Shown here: positions 63,901 to 64,000 of the stretch, one piece after another | Layout of the letters: every line of letters begins with the position of its first letter | Numbering within the stretch: the stretch's first letter is position 1 | From: Rhipicephalus microplus | Taxonomy: Eukaryota > Arthropoda > Arachnida > Ixodida > Ixodidae | Assembly (NCBI RefSeq): GCF_043290135.1 | Contig: NC_134701.1 | Span: forward strand, 33,197,501-33,261,500 | Length of the DNA stretch: 64,000 nucleotides | Reading direction: 5' to 3' | Translations under genes and position numbers: made by a program | The notes under the pieces: model-generated | Told to the model about the DNA's origin: nothing | The model's database searches: none | What the model saw: the letters and a program-made list of their open reading frames with translations, nothing else

Positions 63901-64000
63901 TGTGACGCTATGGTGAATGGCAGACGTGGCCCGGCTCATACTCCATGTTTATTCTACTCTCACTTCTTCCTCATCTACTTCTCCTAACTATCCCTGCCTT
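63901..64000 (-). repeat. 5' LTR of G, cut by window end
   Basis: Starts tgtgacgctatggtgaatgg; about 11 bases should lie beyond position 64000. No clear tRNA-complementary PBS starting with TGG is seen just inside it (cgagtcgacaggatg on the minus strand). Confidence 0.9.

Larger units (their letters stand above)
61829..64000 (-). mobile_element. Gag-only LTR retrotransposon G (continues past the window)
   Basis: Left LTR 61829-61939 (111 bp, tgtgacgc...acgtcaca). Right LTR from 63901, 100 bp visible, one mismatch (ggctgac versus ggcagac). Between them lie only a minus-strand gag frame (62094-63770), a 130-base leader and a purine tract. Total about 2.18 kb. No protease, RT, RNase H or integrase can be found in any frame, and there is no room for them. 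Reads as a young non-autonomous element. Confidence 0.88.

Overview
The window is eukaryotic repetitive DNA, most likely from a hard tick (Ixodidae, possibly Rhipicephalus). The basis is several copies of a tRNA-derived SINE that looks like the ixodid SINE called Ruka, plus layered Ty3/gypsy elements, CR1/Jockey-group and I-group LINEs, foldback elements and microsatellites. I see no convincing host protein-coding gene, rRNA or functional tRNA. Every coding signal I can name belongs to a retrotransposon, and nearly all are broken. The species call is inference.

Layout: 1-5.3 kb is mostly unassigned DNA with a foldback repeat (3459-3617), two SINE copies and a LINE 3' end. 5382-10646 is a decayed minus-strand Ty3/gypsy element (A) sitting in a long non-coding repeat called S here; S continues to about 12.2 kb. 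13025-18116 is a complete minus-strand Ty3/gypsy element (B) with two identical 150-bp LTRs and a 4-bp target duplication, but with interrupted pol frames. 18121-21742 is a minus-strand LINE (L1). It lies head to head with a plus-strand LINE (L2, 21748-26382), whose 5' end is a 270-bp tandem array carrying one TATA box per unit and whose ORF1 carries a 2A-like motif.

26.4-27.3 kb holds two more tandem arrays. 28-30 kb has SINEs and LTR-like pieces. 30.4-34.8 kb is a degenerate plus-strand Ty3/gypsy element (D) whose integrase lies upstream of reverse transcriptase. 34.8-37.8 kb is one S repeat inserted in reverse orientation inside another, forming a large inverted repeat around (TCTA)n. 38.6-42.65 kb is a plus-strand Ty3/gypsy relic (C). 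42.65-50.27 kb contains integrase and gag relics of a minus-strand gypsy family (E, F) separated by a plus-strand LINE (L3).

52.3-61.4 kb is a plus-strand LINE (L4) split by a whole I-group LINE with an RNase H domain (L5, 55262-61106), flanked by a 15-bp target duplication. 61829-64000 is a young minus-strand LTR element (G) with 111-bp LTRs (the visible 100 bases differ at one position) that carries only gag and no pol. Its outer LTR runs about 11 bp past the window end.

How parts work together: A-F would move through RNA copied by RT/RNase H and inserted by integrase. The LINEs use an APE-type endonuclease and RT. The SINEs and the gag-only element G lack these enzymes and would depend on partners, with the SINEs presumably relying on LINE machinery and G on the pol of another LTR element.
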